A DNA stretch of 64,000 nucleotides from Anarhynchus alexandrinus (GCA_008711295.1 VUYV01000100.1:124001-188000); one strand, 5' to 3'; shown: positions 35,990-49,165, numbered from the stretch's first letter. Translations and numbers: made by a program. Notes: generated by a model from the letters alone, not told the origin.

Positions 35990-37208
35990 GTAGACAGATT
36001 ATTTTGAATTCCATTTGGGCAGGATTTCCAGCTTCCCATCAGAACAGGTGCTGATAGCTTTTGGAAATGAAAAAATACATTTGTAGATGTCCTGATGCAA
36101 AACAGCGACTCATCTGCTGGCAGGAGGGAGAGGGGATGACTTACTGTGATTAGCAGCAGAATTTTACTGCAGAATGCAAATCCACTGTAAATTTCTCTGA
36201 AGTTTGATAAGGTTTAGAGAACTCTCATCCAGGCCAGCCCCTGATTTCCTTTAGGAAGACAGCCCCGGTCTTCAGTATTGCAGTATTTGTGGTTGGAATG
36301 CATAGTATTTTAAAAATATGCTATGACAAGTATATGAATTATTCAATAATAAACTCAAAAAGCAATAACATTCACAATTACAATGGACTGGGAAAGCGAG
36401 GACAGAAATAAAACAGAGGAGTGGAGAGATTCAAAACCTGGACAAGAAGAATGGGCAGAAAGAACCCAGCACAATCGAATGACTGAAAGAAACAAGTATT
36501 TGTATGTCTATTAGTAGAGATGAAAATTTCTCAGAGTGAATCGTATGCAATCTCAAATGCATATACAAAGATTGTAAGCAATCTTGAATTCTACACACCT
36601 GGAAATAAGAAACACTAAATTTTATGTGACAGTGGATCACAGTGATCAAAAAAATTGGTGCCAAATTGCAATTTTTTTCCTAGTAAAAAGCATGAACAAT
36701 TTTCAACTACAAATACAGGTGCATGACAGTGAGGTATAGGATTCCCAACCAGTACACTGCTATTTAGCTGTAAAGCACCTACAGGAAATATACAGAATAG
36801 AAATTAAAATTATGGAAGTTCTGGGAGAAATTTATTTGTGAGCAAAAATGAAAAGAAAAGTATCACTGTGTGTATTGTCCAAGAAATTATAAACAGCAGA
36901 TAAAAGTCTTGTTACCTACTAAGAAAGCAGATCCCAAGAAGGGAGATTATGGATGCTGAACAAGCCAAATTACTACTGGCGATAGCTGACAGCAACAGAG
37001 AAAGGAAAAATATAGTTTAAAAAAAAGCCCAGAAACGCTCAAGCTTATTGTTCACGATGCATTCTGTGAACAGAAATATATCTGATCACATTCTTGTAGC
37101 TATGCTTTCATTCATGGTGATTTGCTTTTGAAGTGTTCCCTTTGTTTACTCGCTGCACTCCAGTCAGACCATAAAGGCCAGCGGTGATTTCCCCCTCTAC
37201 TCTTTCAG
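35611..37208 (+). other. TSHR: TSHR intron 9
   Basis: Intron of 1598 bp with a GTGAGT donor and CTCTTTCAG acceptor. The first ~380 bp belong to the duplicated block. The rest shows no recognisable repeat or gene. Confidence 0.9.
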
Positions 37209-38619
37209 AATCCTGGAGTATCTGACATGTAACCAGAGCAGCAGTCACAGCTTTCGTAAGAGAAGATCAGTCAAAACTCTCAGAGGTCCATTTTACAAAG
37301 ATTATGCAGAAGAATACACAGACCACACTGATACTGTGTATGACAAAAACACCAAGTTCACAAATTTTCATGAAAATTCCCATTATTACATTTTTTTGGA
37401 AGAGCACGGAGAAGGAAATCTTGGGTTTGGCCAAGAGCTCAAGAACCCTCAAATGGAAGACGTCCAGACCTTTGACAGTCATTATGACTATCCTGTCTGC
37501 GGAGGCAATGAAGATGTAATATGCACTCCAGAACCTGATGACTTTAATCCCTGTGAGGATATAATGGGATATCAATTTCTGAGGATTGTGGTGTGGTTTG
37601 TGAACCTGCTGGCCATCCTAGGTAACATTTTCGTCCTTTTCATCCTTGTCACCAGCCATTATAAACTGACTGTACCACGCTTTCTGATGTGTAACTTGGC
37701 CTTTGCGGATTTTTGCATGGGGCTATACCTCCTCCTGATCGCTTCAGTGGACCTCCACACCAGGTCAGAGTACTATAACCATGCTATAGAGTGGCAGACT
37801 GGGCCCGGCTGCAACACAGCTGGCTTTTTCACGGTCTTCGCTAGTGAACTTTCTGTATACACACTGACTGTGATCACCCTGGAGCGCTGGTATGCCATCA
37901 CTTTTGCCATGCGCCCCGATCGAAAGATTCGCCTCCGGCACGCCTTGGTTATCATGCTGGGAGGGTGGCTCTCCTGCTTTCTTCTTGCCCTTTTGCCACT
38001 GGTTGGCGTCAGCAGCTATAGCAAAGTCAGCATCTGCTTGCCTATGGACACTGAAACACCGGTGGCTGAAGCCTACGTTGTCTTTGTTTTAATATGCAAC
38101 ATTATTGCTTTTGTCATCATTTGTGCCTGCTATATAAAAATCTATGTAACTGTGCGAAACCCTCAGTACAAGTCAGGGGACAAAGACACCAAAATTGCCA
38201 AGCGGATGGCCGTGTTGATTTTCACTGACTTTCTGTGCATGGCTCCCATCTCTTTCCATGCTCTATCTGCCATTATGAACAAACCATTGATAACTGTCAC
38301 CAATTCCAAGATTTTGCTGGTACTCTTCTACCCACTCAATTCTTGTGCCAACCCCTTTCTTTATGCTATTTTCACCAAAGCTTTCCGAAGAGATGTGTTT
38401 ATCCTGCTAAGCAAGTTCGGTATATGTGAGCATCAGGCTCAAGTCTACAGAGGTCAGACAATCTCAGCCAAAAACAGCAGCGGCTCTTATGGGCAGAGAA
38501 TCAGCAGAGGGATAGGTCAGATTCCTACAAGCATTCAAGACCCAGTCAACAATTACCTTCCTGCCGTGACAATGCAGAACCAAATTCTCATGGAAGAATG
38601 CAAGCAAACTGAGCTATAA
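37209..38619 (+). CDS. TSHR: TSHR exon 10: hinge, 7TM domain and C-tail
   Basis: Terminal coding exon of 1411 bp, ending TAA at 38617-38619. In order: a CNQSS glycosylation sequon; an RKRR basic cluster (37255-37266); the TSHR-specific cleavable hinge insert; the DSHYDYPVC sulfotyrosine motif; the [10 protein letters not shown] tethered-agonist segment (37543-37572); then seven membrane helices (approximately 37576-37650, 37681-37749, 37807-37881, 37939-38010, 38068-38145, 38206-38277, 38311-38373). ERW replaces DRY at 37882-37890, and NPFLY is at 38350-38364. The C-tail keeps the Cys of FGIC and ends in QTEL, a class I PDZ-type terminus. The receptor binds TSH at the cell surface and signals mainly through Gs and cAMP in thyroid; in birds it also acts in photoperiodic hypothalamus. 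The frame is fully open. Confidence 0.98.
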
Positions 38620-39329
38620 CATCTCAAAGTATCACAGCCACAATCTGGTCAAGAGGTGGTTGTGCATACAGTGAATCAAGCAAGAAGATAACACCTTCTC
38701 GATATCCTTTTTCCCTTGCCTGTCCTTTGTGATGTCTGAAACTACCTTCAAAGTGGTCTTCTTTTAGACAAGTCACTCATTTGAACCTCCTTTCTCACAC
38801 TGTTATCAGTGCAGGTCAAAAGATACTGTTCTGATGATAATGGTGGAAGTAAATGTGAACGCTCTATCTACATGGGAAAATGAATGAACTCAACAAATAT
38901 GAAATATACCCTCATCTAAAAAATTTAAGGAAGCAGGAGACCAAGCATAAAATTTGGGGGTACTTGTAAGACTAAAAAAAGGACTATTTTTTTTATAATT
39001 AAAATGAAATTTAAAAAAATATTAAAGGTTGAAGTTCTCAAATGCCAACTGCCTACGTGTCAAAAAGTTCAATTGGTTTTCTAATAGCAAATTTCTAAAA
39101 CTTCCACAAGGCCCTAAAATGGAACAGATTCCTTCTGCTTCGGCCATCCTGACCTAAAACAAAGCTCATCTTTTGTTTGCAGTTCTTGGTTTAGTTGAGC
39201 GAGGTGGGAAAAGAAGTCTCTTCATATTGCCTTTACAGTGGTAAAAGGCAAATGACATTGATTTTGCAGCTGTTCATAAGATAACAGGTAAGAAACATGA
39301 CGGCATTTGTCTTTGTGTGCTGCAAAAAT
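38620..39329 (+). other. TSHR: TSHR 3'UTR, proximal part
   Basis: Sequence directly after the stop codon, with no open frame of note. An ATTAAA at 39021-39026 is a possible poly(A) signal about 400 bp after the stop. Whether transcripts end there or run past the CR1 starting near 39330 cannot be told from sequence. Confidence 0.5.
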
Positions 39330-40625
39330 TCACAGAATCACAGAATGGCAGGGGTTGGAAGGGACATCTAGAGATCATCTAGTCCAACCCCCCTGCTAAA
39401 GCAGGTTGCACAGGAATGCATGCAGATGGGTTTTGAATATCTCCAGAGAAGGAGACTCCACAACCTCTCTGGGCAGCCTGTTCCAGTGCCCTGTCACCCT
39501 CAAAGTAAAGAATTTTTTCCTCATGTTCAGATGGAACTTCCTGTGTTCCAGTTTGTGCCCCTTGTCCTGTCACTGGGCACCACTGAAAAGAGTCTGGCTC
39601 CATCTTCTTGACACCTGCTCTTTATATATTTATAAGCATAGATAAGATCCCCTCTCAGTCTTCTCCAGACTAAACAGACCCACATCTGTCAGCCTTTCTT
39701 CATAAAGAGAGATGCTCCAGTCCCCTGATCATCTTCGTAGCCCTCCACTGGACACTCTCCAGAGGTTCCTTGTCTTTCTTGAACTGGGGAGCCCAGAACT
39801 GGACACAATACTCCAGATACGGTCTCACCAGGGCAGAGTAGAGGGGGAGGAGAACCTCCCTTGACCACGTTCTTCTTAATGCACCCAGGATACCATTGGC
39901 CTTCTTGGCCACAAGGGCACATTGTGGGCTCACGGTCAATTTGTTGTCCACCAGGACTCCCAGGTCTCTCTGCAGAGCTGCTTTCCAGCAGGTCAGCCCC
40001 TAACTTGTACTGGTGCAAGGGGTTATTCCGCCCTAGGTGCAGGACCCTACACTTGCCTTCATGTAACTTCATTAGGTTCCTCTCCACCCCTCTCTCTAGC
40101 CTGTCCAGGTCTTGCTGAATGGCAGCACAGCCTTCTGGTGTGTCAGCCACTCCTCCAAGCTTTGTATCACCAGCAAACTTGTGTTTGTCTTGGACCCTCA
40201 TCCAGGTCACTGATGAATATGTTGAACAAGACCGGACCCAGTACTGACCCCTGGGGAAGACCGCTAGTTACAGGATTCCAACTAGACTCTGCGCCGCTGA
40301 TCACAACCCTCTGAGCTCTGCCATTCAGCCAGTTCTCAATCCACCTCACTGTCCACTCATCTAACCCACACTGCCTAAGCTTACCTATGAGGATGTTATG
40401 GGAGACCGTGTGAAAAGCCTAGCTAAAGTCAAGGTAGACAACGTCCACTGCTCTCCCCTCATCTACCCAGCCAGTCATGCCATCAGAGAAGGCTATCAGA
40501 TTGGTCAAGTATGGTTTCCCCTTCGTGAATCCATGTTGACCACTCCTGAAAACCTTTCTTTTCCTCCACACGCTTAGAGATGACATCCAGAACAAGCTAT
40601 TCCATCACCTTTCCAGGGATCCCTT
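39330..40625 (-). mobile_element. CR1 LINE with RT-region remnant
   Basis: A minus-strand CR1 of a different subfamily from the intron copies. Its 3' end on the plus strand reads CACAGAATCACAGAATGGCA (about 39331). Reading 5' to 3' on the minus strand, from about 40625, one sees remnants of RT motif A, then [20 protein letters not shown] (about 40290-40230), then ..[20 protein letters not shown].. (about 39850-39790). Frames are broken into pieces of 60-170 codons. It lies downstream of TSHR, opposite to its transcription. Confidence 0.92.
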
Positions 40626-43600
40626 ACTATCACTCTCTCACTTTTTGTTAAACCTACTTAGGAGGTGGTTTAGTTTGAATTTGTTTTGAAGACCAGTCTA
40701 CCCAGTCAAGTTAATGACGTTTGCATTGTTTTGATGGCTGAAACTTAAAATTGTACTAAAGTTTCTCCCAATTACCTATTCTTTACCTGACTCCAGTACT
40801 GATTAATCTGAGCGTGTTAATGACTAGCACTCTGCAACTACAGCTTTCTCACCACTACTGCTACCCCTACTTACCCCTCTCTTACAGGGCTAAAATGACT
40901 TTCCCTTTAACACTTGCTATGTTGAGCTGCCTCAAATTTACACTTAGAAAAAGGGAGTGGATCATGCCTTCAGGTTACTTCATGCCCTTCAGTTACTGAA
41001 TTGAAGGCTAACCAGTAGCTCCTCCAACATGTTTTAAGAACATCTCTCCATCTTGTAGTGATATCTGTTATCTGCCTTTTGTAATGTCTGCAGTAAAACT
41101 GCATAAACCACACGGTTAGCTTCAGGTTGGCCGTAGCCTAGCCATAGCTTAGACACATACTCTCCACATTGTGCTTAAGAAAATCCAAGCTCAGATACAA
41201 GGAACAACCCACAGCCTTTTGCTTCAGTGAAGCACTAAAGCATTCTTCCTGCTGCTAGATGAGGCCAGACTGAGATCAGGCTTGGCTGTGCTCAGCTCAT
41301 CCGTTCACCACAAGCAAATGACCTGGGGCCTGGCTCTTGCCATCCCCTGCAGGTATCAGGACTCAGGGTAGCAGCTGCTCTGCACCAGCTTGCTTGTTAT
41401 CACTTCTGTGGCTTGAGTGCCTGGTTTTGACAGCAGGATCAGACCTGTTCTCAGCCAGCTATAGAGACTGTAGGTTCCAACTCTGTAGGACTGCTACCAA
41501 GATTGCATTGATCATTTCAGCCATCTATTTGGAAGGCTTACCATGAGAATGGAGAATATTGGATGAAACATTGCATTTGGGTAGGTATTCTAAAGTTCAT
41601 TTTGTAATATTGATACTGTTTTAAAGTCTTTGAGGAATTGTAATTAAATTGAACAGACAATAGTCAGATCTTATCTAAATGTGGGTTAGCAGTATCCAGG
41701 AAAATGTAACGGTAGAGCCCTTCAAACTGCTACCTACTGCAGCTGGAAATTGTATGATTGCAAATGCCATGTACATACTCCAATTCAAACTCAATTTGAT
41801 TCCATATTCCTGATCATAAGTGAAGCCTGCTTCAGTGAGCAGAAACAAGGGCCCAGATTCACTAACTCTGTGAGATGGTCTCATAAAAAAAATAAATAAT
41901 TATTCCATCATTGTTAATGCCATTAAAAATCTACAATATTGCATTACAGATTAATTTAGCTGCCTGTTTTGGGGAGGGGCATGCTTCCATTTTTGGTTGA
42001 TTCTCAGCAAACTTTGAAACCAAAACTGTTGAAAACCATGCAAATAATAATTTATGACCTCCTCGTCTGTGATCTGGACTCAGCCGGTGTTAATCAGAAA
42101 CATAAAGGTCGCTTCTGAAGTGTGCAGATCAGCAAAATTTCCTACTCTTGAAACGGCTGCATTTGGAATGCTCTGGCTGTGTCAGAGTCCCATACAAAAT
42201 GCATTATGTTGAGATACAAGCCCCGCCCCTGGGTTCCATCACCCATCTGATACTGGAATAATCATTAAAGTGAGAAAAAGTTTCCTGAGTGCCTTTATTT
42301 AGTATCTTATCAGCAGCTAAGACAAGCAAGTTCTAATGGACAAACTACATTTATGCTACAGACTTCACTGATACTAGTGTACCAGTGGAAAAGAAAATCC
42401 AAGCCTGAATCGTATTCTTTTTCAGAAAGAGAGGAAAGACTAAATCAACATTTATTTTAAAAGTGCTTTTAAAAGAAACATGGATTACTTATTTAAAACC
42501 TCTTTTTACCTTAAACCAAACCAGAATATTTGTTCCATGGAAACTAGTAGAACATTGGAAAGATGTAGTGTGTTGGACTGATTGCAGTATGCTTTTGAAT
42601 TAATACAGCTGTTTGCTGTTACTAATGGATGACTGATATATTTACACATTACTGAACTTCTGTATCTCCCATCATTGCACATATTTTTGTCTATTAAAAG
42701 AATTCTGTGATATTGCCTTTATGAACAAAGTTTGATATTTCTGGTTTATGTCTTGCATATTCCTTCTTGTGTTTAACTTGGTAAAAATATTTTAAAAGCT
42801 ATTGGAAAGATCCAGGCAACAGACCTTAAATAATTTATTTGCCAGAATTTTTTTTGTAAATGTTTGTATCCTATAGATATTCTCTTCCATTTCTGCTCTG
42901 ATCAATCCCTTCAGCCATTTTTAGTTTTGTGTATACCCTTACATAATACTTGCTATTTTAAACCTGGCTCAGCAAGGTGTATTATTTCTGGCATTCAGTA
43001 CATATTTTCGCTAGAATACTTTAGAAATAATGCAGAGCATTGGAATAAAATGTTTTGTTTGAAACTGTAAGAGGCTCAGCAAGTTTTTTCTGAATGTTTT
43101 AAAATGTTTTTCCTATAAAAGAAGTTAATACTATTTTTCTTGCACTCAACTTCATCGTTCTCCTTGGCTGGCCTACAGCCACAAAAACTGACCACATGAC
43201 ACACTGTTTGACAGAGGTTTTGGGTTTTTCCCCACTACCAGCTGGGAAAGGGATGTCCTAAATGGCTATTTCAGTGCAGCAGGGATGGAAAGGAACCGTA
43301 GTAGTACTGCTGACCTCTGGGCTTGCAAAACCATCATTAATTACTTCCAAGATAATCAGAAGAATCACCTAACAGCCATGAGGTCCTCTTCAGAAGACTA
43401 AATCTTCAATCTGATCTTTTCCATTCTCCTTTCTAAACCTAGTGTGTATGTGACAGCCACAGTGACTAAGGATTGGGCACTTCATGAGAAAACACTCGCG
43501 CAGCAAGAACTTTGTGTGGTGGAGAGACTACTGCAGGAATTCTCAGAATAACTAAATGAATCTGCCCATATGCAACCTCACAGAAGATCCCTCCCTCCCA

Positions 43601-44020
43601 CTAGGTCTTCCCTCAGAGAAAATGTCCCTTGTCTCGTATTTGCCAAAACTTATGCTGCCAAATTTTATGTTCAATAATTTTCACCAGTGGAGGAAAAAAA
43701 AGTGATTATCTTTGCTATACGGATCCTTGCATTACCTGGAAAAATCCACATGAGGTACAACTCCCACTGCCGAAAACCGTCGAACTGTTCACTTATCAGT
43801 TAACTCTTGACATACCTTCCCTGTCCCAAAAAACTCAGCTGACTTCAGTATCTGTGCACCTTGCCACTGCCTGTAATTGTGCTTCCCTCCTACATGAAGC
43901 TTTTGGGGTGCACAGAAAGTGTTTTCTCAGTTGTAGATGCTAAGTGGCATCAGCTAGGACAATTGAGCTTATAGGCAAGAAGAAAATCCAAGGAGCCAAC
44001 AAGGAATAAATAGTTCTTTC
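40626..44020. other. Intergenic stretch, nothing recognised
   Basis: AT-rich sequence with only short open frames. An AATAAA at about 43042 could serve as a distal plus-strand poly(A) signal. No exon, RNA gene or clear repeat seen. Confidence 0.6.
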
Positions 44021-44024
44021 TAGG

Positions 44025-44915
44025 AGGCCTATCCTGTTCAGTATGTGCATAAGGGACCTGGAAAAAGGAGCAAACAGTAAGATAACAAAGTTTGCCATAA
44101 TATTAAGATATTCAGAGCAATAAGAAAAACAGATGGCTATGAAGAACTGTAGGAAGACTTGTTAAGACTGAATGACTGGCAAGAGGAATGCAGTGTAGAT
44201 AAAGTGATTCACATGGTAAAAAAAAAGGCAAATTGACATCTTAAATGACGTGCTCTGAGCTGACAATCCCAAGTCAGGAACAAGAACTTAGGGGTACAGT
44301 AGGTAAGTCCACAAAAATACCAGTTTATGCTTCCTGGAGATCAAAAAGGCAAATCAAATTATATTATTGGGAAAGGAGCAGAACACAAAACCTTTGGTTA
44401 TTATATTACTGTAGAAATCTGCACCTTGAATAATATAGCTCTGCAACAGAAAAACAATATAATAGAACTAGAACAGTTGCAGAGTAGGGTAGCAAGGAGA
44501 ATGAAAGGCTTGGAGGTACAGCTGAGGAATCACTAAGTAAAGTAGTACCCCTCGGACTAGAAGGGAGGTGACAAAGCTCGAAGTCATGAGCAGGCTGGAG
44601 TAGCTGAGTTACTGAATCTCCTGCCAAATGCTGCTGTGGGTAATAAAGTTTACATGGGTTTACGGACAGACTGAGAATTCATGGAAGATAAATCTGTGGA
44701 AAGATACTTAAAACACAAAACCTGTCTTTCTCAGGATGCTTCTGAACTGCCATACATGGCAGATGGGAGGGAGTACTTGGGGGTAGTAACATACATGCTT
44801 GCCTATTCTTTTATGCTCCGCTTGCCACACACCGTTAGCAGCTATCAGAGTCAGGATTCTGGCATAGATGGAATTCTGCTCTGTTCCATGGCAGCCACTT
44901 CTCTTGTGTTCAAGC
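44025..44915 (+). mobile_element. Ancient CR1 remnant with 3' end
   Basis: A decayed plus-strand element. TCCTGTTCAGTATGTGCATA and following text (about 44032) corresponds to the RT 'LFN-fIndL' segment, GCTCTGAGCTGACAATCCCA (about 44251) to the region after the catalytic box, GAATTCATGGAAGATAAATC (about 44673) to the ORF2 end, and GATTCTGGCATAGATGGA (about 44854) to the 3' untranslated part of old amniote CR1. Frames are heavily broken. The 97-codon and 125-codon plus frames at 44681-45245 overlap or follow it and are not genes. Confidence 0.65.
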
Positions 44916-47900
44916 AGTTTCCATATTCAGACTGCAAAGACAGCTTCAGCTGCATCTTCCTTCAGCAGGCCTGACCACAGAGCCCATATAGATAAAGAAA
45001 TCCAGCCGAGCGAAGAACAGCATATCCCCTGTTCACAGCACTACCTCAATGGATTTGATCTCACGGCTCAAGTGAAAGGGCAGAGGCTAGCTGCCTTCTC
45101 TCAAAACCCTGCACAGAGATGGGAAGAGCCAATGTTACCACTCCTCAGGGCTTCGTCTGGCTCTGAGATTTCAGACTGGAGAACAGAAAAACCTGTTTCC
45201 GGGTGGCAGAGAATGCCATTGTTTTCTCTACATAAACTTCTGTGATTCTATTTGCATATTTGGTGGTAATATATACACTATGAGAGATTTTTTCATTCTC
45301 AGACACTGTAGAAAAAAGCTGTAAAGTTGAGCTGGAGCCTCTGCTATGAGGACTTGGAATTTTCTCGGAGCAATTTAATTTAAACTGGCTGTAGCTGACC
45401 TCTGCTAGTCTGCTCTCTACCTATGGAGAGATTAGGTTTTTTTATTGAGTAAGCATCTGTTCTAGATGACACCATCTGCAACAGGTCAGCTATAGTCAAA
45501 GTAAAGCACACCCTACTATGGTATCCTGGAATCCGAAAACACTTGTGGTGTGGAAGAAAAGGTAAATTTCAAATCACTACCATAGTATTTTGGTTTACTA
45601 ACATAAATGAAATGCACTTTTGTTTCCTTTCTTGCTGGATAATTTAAATATTAATACTCGCAGCACAGCCTTTGGAAAATCTGTACCAAAAAAACTCCTT
45701 AAAAAGTTAAGTTTGATTTGAGCAGACCTCCTATGTTTATGTGTTAAAATGAACCAAACCCTCCCTTCCAGGCTGCTTGGCCAGGCTGATGAGTATAGCA
45801 GCATGTTCTGTATTGTTTTTCTAACAGATGTCAGGCATCCTCACTCTAAAACCACCAAGTAATCAAATAGTTTTGGGGTTGCAGTTAAAATTGGACAGGG
45901 TAAGGCACAAAATTAGTTGGATATCATGCCTTTCCATTATGTGCTCCACTCCTTCTTGGTAGGGATTCTGAAAACATATGACATTATACTGCACTTTGAC
46001 GTAGGCTTTGTGCACTAAGGCACAAGGTCTTGAAGGGCCATCATCATGTCCTGGAACAAAAGATGGTTAAGAGGTCATAGTGACGCACACGGAGAGATTC
46101 TGACAGCATCGTCAACCTAAAACTCACAGTGGATCAATAATACATCTGAATAAAGCTGAAATACTTTTGATCTGTTTAGTCACTTCCATCTGACCCAACT
46201 TATTTTTGTACGACTAGAAATCATGATGTGAAAGTGAACAAATGGAGGCTGTATGAGGTCAATATGCAGAGTGTTTCACCAGCAGAACCATCAGTTCTAA
46301 CTTCCCATCCCTATCCCACACCTACCGCTCCATGCACACACATTGGTATGAATTGGCACAGTACCTCAAATTATCAGGTGCTCAGATTAGACAGGATACC
46401 AATCCTGTGGAAATTTGTAATTTTTATAACTGCCTGTTCTTATTTTCCATCCTGAAAATATTGGGTTACAATTCCAAAACATGGAAAAGCCTCATCAACT
46501 GTAGCACAGGACTTGGACCCAACTGGGGCCATCCTGAACTTCCTCCTCCCAAGAGTTTACCGTCTGCAGGATTAATATGAATCAATGTGAATTTTACCCT
46601 GTTTTTTGGGTAGGAGCTTTCTGTGCTGTCCTGATTATATGCAATGCCAAGCCTTGTATGTGTGGTCATCTGCAGTCATACTCTTACTGTTGCACACCTG
46701 TGCAGTTCAGTTGAAGCTCACAAAGCTTTTGTTAATTCATTAGAGGATGCGCAGCACACTCATTTTGGTTCTCAGCTATCCACTACACAGCTGTGATGAG
46801 GAATATCTCCTCCGGGTTCTCTATTTTTCTTCTCTCTTTTAAGGAGTGAAATCTGTTGTGAGCATCAACTTCATTCACAACACATATCTAAGAGCTCACT
46901 GAACAGTCATTACAAAGTGATTGGAATTGTTGGATTGTTACCTGCATATATACTGTGATACTTTTTATAGGACCTACTTTGCTGCCAAGTTGCTGCTCCC
47001 TGTTGCAAACACTGAGACTGACAACTGGCTAGACTGCCAAACCCATGCTGGCTGTCTTACAGCTGAACAGTTTCAGCTAAAATGACAGCAGCTTTTCTTT
47101 GAAAAGTGAAGAAAACTTACAGCACGCCCTGTCTTTTGTGAAGGCAAAACAGCAACAAATCAAATCCAAGCAGTAACATGGGTTTTAACAAAAAAAACTC
47201 ACTGCAAATTCTGAGGCATTGTCTGAATGTCTGTCTTCTCCACGGCTCGTTGCTGACTGGCATATCCACGATAGCACTGAAATACCACGCAGCACGAAGG
47301 TTGTATTTGTGTTGCACATACAGTGCTGGTTTCAGTTTGACTGTAGTGAAAGAATTCCCTAAATCATATGTGGATTACTGCTGCTGCCTAGAGGGAGCTG
47401 TGGAAACAACAGATCAATTCTTTTTTAGCCAGCTACAGATTTCCAATTAAACCCAGCAATGGTATGTCAGTATAAAGGACTATAAGAAGTGTATTTTGAG
47501 AAAAGGCAATTAGGAAGGGTGGCTGACGCACTGGCAGATGTACCTTCGCATGAAGTTTTTTTTATTCCTTACACTTCTTTTTCGACAGCTAAGTATGTTT
47601 CCACTCTATCTTTGATTTTTTATAAAAAGTCTGGCTACCTTCCTTTATCTTCATCCTCTGTGCTCTCTCAGTTTCCTCTTTCCAGATTCTCTTCACATCT
47701 CCTTTCTCTACTATGGAAGAAACCCCATGCCCTATTTGATTTTCATATTTAGGTTTTCCACCTGTTATCTAAAGTTATTCAAGCTACATGGCAGCATAGA
47801 CACAGCAACCTCAGGGAGAAATTACAAACCTGTTTAAGGATATGACAACAATTTAGGACACAAAATGACAGCCAAAAGATATTCTGAATAAACGTTAACA

Positions 47901-48932
47901 GCAACTTGATCTGCTAAAATTAAGAACTGCTCCACTTTCCCTCTGCCCCCTCCCAAAACCAACTTAAGTGATACGTGCAGAATTGTCTGCGATGTGAATG
48001 TATTTCTTCTTTAGCCAACCAATTTCTAACATCAGTACCATCATCACTATCAAGCCATTTGTCAACTCTCTACACATAGACAATATTTTACTAGATCCTG
48101 CTTCAATGTTTTAAAATTACTTATTAAAATCAGAGTAATTCCACAAAAAATACTGTGTCACAAATATTATTCCCAGCAATAATGCTTTGTCTTTGTTAAA
48201 AGCTCGAACAAGGCAAGCGCAGAAGGAAAGAGCTTCCAACCTGCCAAAATTTGAGTTATGTGAAAAATATGCAACTCAAGACAGAACAAAACCTACAAGC
48301 TGAATTTCCACAGGGCGAATTCTGCTATACATCCTTTTTAGAAATGCTGTACTCCCCAGAACAGTATGTTTCCCAGAAGACGTTACCTGTTGAATCCAGA
48401 CAGCCCAGCTGGAGTCAGTTCCTCTGAGGAGAAAGGTCTGTACGAGATCCTTAGACATTGGTACGGCAGGACACAAGGAGCCCTATCTGCAGAGACCTTG
48501 CAGCAGGATTCCTAGGAGAAATGGGAATAAGCCTTTGGAAAAATCAGGAAGCCAGGTGGTTCGGCAGAAAAGACTGCCTTCCTTATTTCACTAGTACAAA
48601 CCGTTTTCTCCATCACCAGCGAGGAAGGGGTTTTCTTTACCTTGGCATTAAATCCTGCCACCTCCAGCACTTGTAAAGCAGCATCTCAACTCTCTTGGGA
48701 TTCAAGTGTCTTCTGTTCCAGACATCTAGAGGGCTTGTCTGCAGTGCAGTTCTGCTCCATTTGGCACCTCTAGCAAAGGAAAAGCATTTCTACCCTGAGA
48801 GAATCATGCATCCACATGTAACACATCTTTTGTGCCACAAGATTTTTTGATTTTTAAAAGTCTTTGTTTTGGATTTGTTATTGAAATATACTTATCCAAA
48901 TTGAACGCTTGCTGTTTTCAATTTCAATAATG

Positions 48933-49165
48933 TCTTGTTTATAAAATTGAACTAAAAATGAAAAAAAAACACTAGAAAGTGTAAACCGAGTACACCCAGT
49001 TATGTATTTTTTAAAACAGTTATCACTGAAAGGCATTTTAAAATACANCTCTTGTTTATAAAACTGAACTAAAAATGAAAAAAAAACCACTAGAAAGTAT
49101 AAACCGAGTACACCCAGTTATGTATTTTTTAAAACAGTTATCACTGAAAGGCATTTTAAAATACA
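48933..49165. repeat. Duplicated contig ends around an N
   Basis: The block 48933-49047 is repeated at 49050-49165 with a few mismatches (ATAAAATTGAACT versus ATAAAACTGAACT) and a one-base indel, separated by the N at 49048. This is consistent with overlapping contig ends or alleles that were not merged. Confidence 0.88.
49048..49048. other. Scaffold join (single N)
   Basis: A single N lies between two copies of the same ~115-bp sequence. Confidence 0.92.

Noticed and set aside
37267..37575. A 102-codon minus-strand open frame with hydrophobic segments
   Set aside because: It is the exact antisense of TSHR exon 10, whose plus-strand reading is unmistakable.
44681..45245. Plus-strand open frames of 97 and 125 codons as a candidate small gene
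   Set aside because: The region overlaps the 3' part of an ancient CR1, and the translations show no recognisable domain.
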